Shown here piece after piece: positions 60,943-64,000 of a stretch of DNA of 64,000 nt; positions within the stretch are counted from its first letter, which is position 1, and each line of letters begins with the position of its first letter. The notes under the pieces are model-generated. The model did no database searches. It was not told the DNA's origin and saw only the letters and a program-made list of their open reading frames with translations. Made by a program: the position numbers and the translations under genes. Source of the DNA: Gammaproteobacteria bacterium (lineage in GTDB: Bacteria > Pseudomonadota > Gammaproteobacteria > Pseudomonadales > Azotimanducaceae); contig JAPOWH010000006.1 in assembly GCA_026707735.1 (NCBI GenBank), positions 186,001 to 250,000 of the forward strand, given 5' to 3'.

Positions 60943-62604
60943 CTACCGGTTCGATCGAGACAGCAAAGTATCTCGAGGATAGCTTACGGAATACCTCTGC
61001 AAGATCTGCCAGGTGCCACCCGAATCGAGGTCCTTGGTCCAAGCGATTCGCCCTGGGCGGTCGTCGATGTCTGTCTTGGACGGTGCGGTTGCGTCTCGGT
61101 GCACTTCAACTCTTATGTCCTCGTGGCGTGCTACAGGGTAGTAGTCCAGCACTTCTATGCTAGAGCCAGACGAACCATTGTTTTCGATCAACACCAGAAA
61201 GTGGGTTTCCTCGACTTTTCGGTTCCGGAAAATACCTTCGTCACCCTTCATTCCTCCTTGATTCTCGACAACCACGCGTATTCGCTGGTCAATACCCAAG
61301 GGAATTACAACATCTTCATTGGGAAGTATGTTTCCCACTAGTAGCTCGCCTACGAAGCTATCGTCGACGAAACACCTCATTTCTCCTTCGGGCAGAGGAA
61401 TATCCTGATCGTATTCAAAATTGGCTGCGAGGTATCCAACATCGTCATGTCGAGGGACAATGGTTGTCTTGATTTCGACATTGTCAATTGCGTAGCTTCC
61501 CAAACCTATGATGCCGTGCTCCGAACTGTCATTGGCAACAGACTGTGGATTCGGTGTTCGATATTCCGTCGAAAATGGCAGAGCCGATACAGGTACAAAG
61601 TGCATTCCAGCATAAACCCTTTCTTCGAGCATGACACTTGGGGCTGATGGTTCAACGACACGGGCACCCGTAACCGCATATGCTTGGTCGTAGACTATTT
61701 CGTCATCTTTTTCTCTGAGGTCTACAAAGTGACTGAACTGCCGAGGAGGAGCAGTTCTTCGATCTGGATTTGTGGTACTCAGGACGAGCGCAACGTCTTG
61801 CCAATTCTCTGGGGAATTCTGGAGCACAACGGCATCATGCACGATCGTTAGACTCTTGGATCCGCTATCCAGGTACGCGTGATAGGTCGAGTGCCAGCCC
61901 GCCTGACTGGAGTAGTACGACACAACGAACGCTGTCTCTTTGTCCTCAGTTGACACTAGCCCTAAGGACAATTCGGCCGACTCCAGTTCCCGTCCGCCGA
62001 TTTGATTGCGTTCACTGCGAATTTGTCGCAGTCTTGTCTTAGCATCGTTGAGAGCTCGTTGTACTTCGCGGCGAGAGTCGAAAGCCTCCTTACTGCTTTC
62101 TCGTATCAATGCGAGTACGCCACGCGTTCGCTGCAAACCAGCCTCTACATCCTCGGATTCGGGGGCTTTTTGTTGAGGATGTTGCTCAACTACGCCCTGT
62201 AGTAGCTCAACTTCCATTTCTATGGAAAGCAGTTCGTCTTCGTGTTGAGCGATTGTCTGATTCAGTTCATCTATTTGTTTGTCGAGCTCTCTAACTTTCG
62301 CGGCAAAGGCTTCATCGTCGAACTTCGTAGTGCGCTTGGTGTCGACTATTCGGACATGGCTACTTGACCCGATTGCTCGGACAGCAAAGTCTCCCACGCT
62401 TGCTGGCAAGCCCTGTATGACGACCCGATGGTCGCCTGCGGGCACATCGACCACAAATTGCCGGATCACGTCCGCACCATGGGGATACACGCGCACTTCT
62501 GAAACCACTGGCTTGACAACCGTATTTGCCAATAGTGAACCGTTCAGTGCGAGTACGGAAACGGTTGTTACAAAGATAGTGAGTTTTGTACTTGATTCCT
62601 TCAT
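60943..62604 (-). CDS. MuiA-like protein (DUF4140/DUF4139)
   Basis: The 553-aa protein begins with a Sec signal (MKESSTKLTIFVTTVSVLALNGSLLAN) from ATG 62604, where GGAGC stands upstream; a longer frame to 62733 is not needed. The N-terminal DUF4140 region (VVSEVRVYPHGADVIRQFVVDVPAGDHRVVIQGLP), a coiled coil (about 115-215, KVRELDKQIDELNQTIAQHEDE) and the DUF4139 beta domain (VSYYSSQAGWHSTYHAYLDSGSKSLTIVHDAVVLQNSPENWQDVALVLSTTNP) match the family named after the mucoidy inhibitor MuiA. Its biochemical role is unknown; it is exported to the periplasm or outer membrane. Confidence 0.85.
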   Translation of the reverse strand: MKESSTKLTIFVTTVSVLALNGSLLANTVVKPVVSEVRVYPHGADVIRQFVVDVPAGDHRVVIQGLPASVGDFAVRAIGSSSHVRIVDTKRTTKFDDEAFAAKVRELDKQIDELNQTIAQHEDELLSIEMEVELLQGVVEQHPQQKAPESEDVEAGLQRTRGVLALIRESSKEAFDSRREVQRALNDAKTRLRQIRSERNQIGGRELESAELSLGLVSTEDKETAFVVSYYSSQAGWHSTYHAYLDSGSKSLTIVHDAVVLQNSPENWQDVALVLSTTNPDRRTAPPRQFSHFVDLREKDDEIVYDQAYAVTGARVVEPSAPSVMLEERVYAGMHFVPVSALPFSTEYRTPNPQSVANDSSEHGIIGLGSYAIDNVEIKTTIVPRHDDVGYLAANFEYDQDIPLPEGEMRCFVDDSFVGELLVGNILPNEDVVIPLGIDQRIRVVVENQGGMKGDEGIFRNRKVEETHFLVLIENNGSSGSSIEVLDYYPVARHEDIRVEVHRDATAPSKTDIDDRPGRIAWTKDLDSGGTWQILQRYSVSYPRDTLLSRSNR

Positions 62605-63274
62605 CTTCAATGCTCCAAACGCGGAGAGAATTCGGATCGCGCCAGAAGTTACCGATTGAGGAGTTGTTCGCGATGCCGACCTTTCAAATCGGCACCTGAA
62701 TCGTTCTTGAACAACCCAAAACCGAAATTTCAACGCATCCTATACATAGGTATTTGACCATTTACACGAGCCAATTGCACGAGATGTTTGCTCGATGGGG
62801 ATTATGTGTGCGTAGCAAGAAGAGTTTTGGCAGAGACGGGCTCTCTGCGTCGGCAATTGCTAGAGATACCTTGGTTCGCAAGCGTACAAGGGAGGAGATT
62901 GAGTTGGCGAATACTAAATTGCCATTTGTAATGAGGATCGGTTTAGAATCGCAAATCAAGTGTCGGTTGTAATCAGATCGACTTCCGAGGAGGCCCCAAG
63001 ACCTTGAGTTTCGTATTAATGAAGAACAACACATTGACCGCTACTCGTTGGTAGGCTAAAGCCACGTGTGCGTTTACGAACACTGGACTCAAGGTGCTTT
63101 TCAACCAATGCTCCAAAATACAGCGTTTCCTATAATTTGACCTACTTGCTGACACAGGTAGTGTTGCTGCTTGGCCGTCTCCTATTCCTCGCTGCATTCA
63201 TCGCTCAAGCGTGTGCAATTCGTTGACACAATTCGCGTGTGACTGAGATTCTTTGAGATACCTGAAATAGCCGC
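62605..63274. other. 670-bp gap between muiA-like and livH genes
   Basis: No reading frame with a supportable start was found and no repeat or hairpin long enough to report. It contains the promoters of both divergent genes. The minus-strand frame at 62762-63034 has no recognisable family and lacks a ribosome binding site. Confidence 0.4.
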
Positions 63275-64000
63275 ATGGATACCGTCCTACAACTCTTGCT
63301 AAAAGGTATTTCGCAAGGCTGTGTCTATGGACTCATAGCGCTTGGATTTGTGCTGATCTACAAGGCCACCGAGATGATCAACTTCGCCCAGGGCGAACTA
63401 ATGATGATCGGCGCGTTGATCGCGGTCACCTTCACCCAATACCTGCAATGGAACTACTTCGTAGCCGTTGTGTTGACTGTCTTGGCAACAGGATTCATAG
63501 GTTTGCTTCTCGAAAGATCGTTGCTGCGACGCATGATTGGGGAACCACCGTTTGCAGTCCTCATGGTTACGATCGGTCTTGGGTTTGTACTTCGTGCGGT
63601 AGCGGGGATGATTTGGGGTCACGATCCCCAAGAGTTACGGACTCCATACTCCGATGTTGTCATAAACATGGGCGATATAGTCCTAGGAGTCTCGAATCTT
63701 GTGGTGATTGGCGGAACGATTGCACTGTGTATAGCTTTGTTCCTGTTCTTTCGATTCACCCGAATTGGGATTGCGATGCAGGCGTCGTCGCAAAACCAAC
63801 TAGCGGCTTTCTATGTCGGCATCCCGGTTAAGCGAATCGTCGCGTTGACTTGGGCACTGTCTGCCGGAATTGCTGCAATTGCAGGAATTTTGTTCGCGCC
63901 GCTCACAGCAATCACGCCAAATATCGGTTTTTCGGGTATCAAGGCATTCGCTGCCGCAATCGTTGGTGGTTTCGGAAGTCTCCCTGGTGCGATTATCGGA
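63275..64000 (+). CDS. livH: Branched-chain amino acid ABC transporter permease LivH, 5' part
   Basis: From ATG 63275 the frame is open to the last base of the window; the C-terminus lies beyond. LivH is an inner-membrane channel subunit of the high-affinity leucine/isoleucine/valine importer family. The sequence has the family start (LLLKGISQGCVYGLIALGFVLIYKATEMINFAQGELMMIGALI), LLERSLLRRMIG, VLMVTIGLGFVLRAVAGMIWG and RFTRIGIAMQASSQNQLAAFYVGI, ending at the EAA-like loop IVGGFGSLPGAIIG. 242 codons are seen. LivM and the ATPases would follow. Confidence 0.95.
   Translation, partial: MDTVLQLLLKGISQGCVYGLIALGFVLIYKATEMINFAQGELMMIGALIAVTFTQYLQWNYFVAVVLTVLATGFIGLLLERSLLRRMIGEPPFAVLMVTIGLGFVLRAVAGMIWGHDPQELRTPYSDVVINMGDIVLGVSNLVVIGGTIALCIALFLFFRFTRIGIAMQASSQNQLAAFYVGIPVKRIVALTWALSAGIAAIAGILFAPLTAITPNIGFSGIKAFAAAIVGGFGSLPGAIIG

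Overview
The window looks like the chromosome of an uncultured Gram-negative bacterium, most likely a marine or host-associated proteobacterium. The grounds are outer-membrane and lipoprotein signals, a PhoX-type phosphatase, a TauD-type dioxygenase, a SulP carrier, a LivH permease and moderate G+C. Genus is an inference I cannot settle from the sequence. TTG and GTG starts are frequent, and several have strong ribosome binding sites.

Left part (1-17 kb). A partial secreted protein and a divergent aroA are followed by a hicAB toxin-antitoxin pair whose toxin looks truncated, and then a field of periplasmic thioredoxin-fold proteins. The field holds TlpA-like proteins with DUF4369-like beta domains in front of a thioredoxin domain, long lipoproteins built from W-x3-D-P alpha-helical repeats, and a thioredoxin-ankyrin protein. 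Copies of all three families occur in this part, and the TlpA-like and thioredoxin-ankyrin families recur at 26-32 kb. Three TlpA-like copies are intact (13.5, 26.4 and 28.3 kb), one is frameshifted and has lost its CxxC (6.9-8.8 kb), and two survive only as fragments (3.9 and 10.9 kb).

Island (17.5-25.5 kb). A formylglycine-generating-enzyme-like gene is split in two by about 8 kb of foreign DNA. The halves rejoin in frame at a shared ACATCG. The island holds a 324-bp MITE-like element with perfect 26-bp inverted repeats, a complete 5,069-bp IS1595-type transposon (26-bp terminal repeats, 8-bp target duplication AATTAAAA) with about nine passenger genes including a potassium-channel-like protein, and two nuclease-like genes. 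The transposon also carries a strongly structured, switch-like stretch at about 21.3-21.6 kb.

Middle (32-42 kb). A broken higBA module lies between two 70-bp copies of the 5' region of an acyl-CoA dehydrogenase gene. Then come a serine hydrolase, a secreted protein, an epoxide hydrolase, an ankyrin protein, a cytochrome/PQQ-like beta-propeller and a TauD-like dioxygenase.

Polyketide region (42-55.5 kb). A 3,448-residue type I polyketide synthase has the order KS-AT-DH-MT-ER-KR-ACP-KS-AT0. The last AT has lost its serine and no ACP follows. Nearby are a free-standing ACP, a Sfp-type phosphopantetheinyl transferase and two alpha/beta hydrolases. Together they could activate, extend and release a methyl-branched, fully reduced acyl chain.

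Right end (55.8-64 kb). A SulP transporter with STAS and extra C-terminal domains, a small membrane protein, an FG-GAP/DsbD-alpha fusion protein, a MuiA-like DUF4139 protein and the start of livH, which runs off the window.
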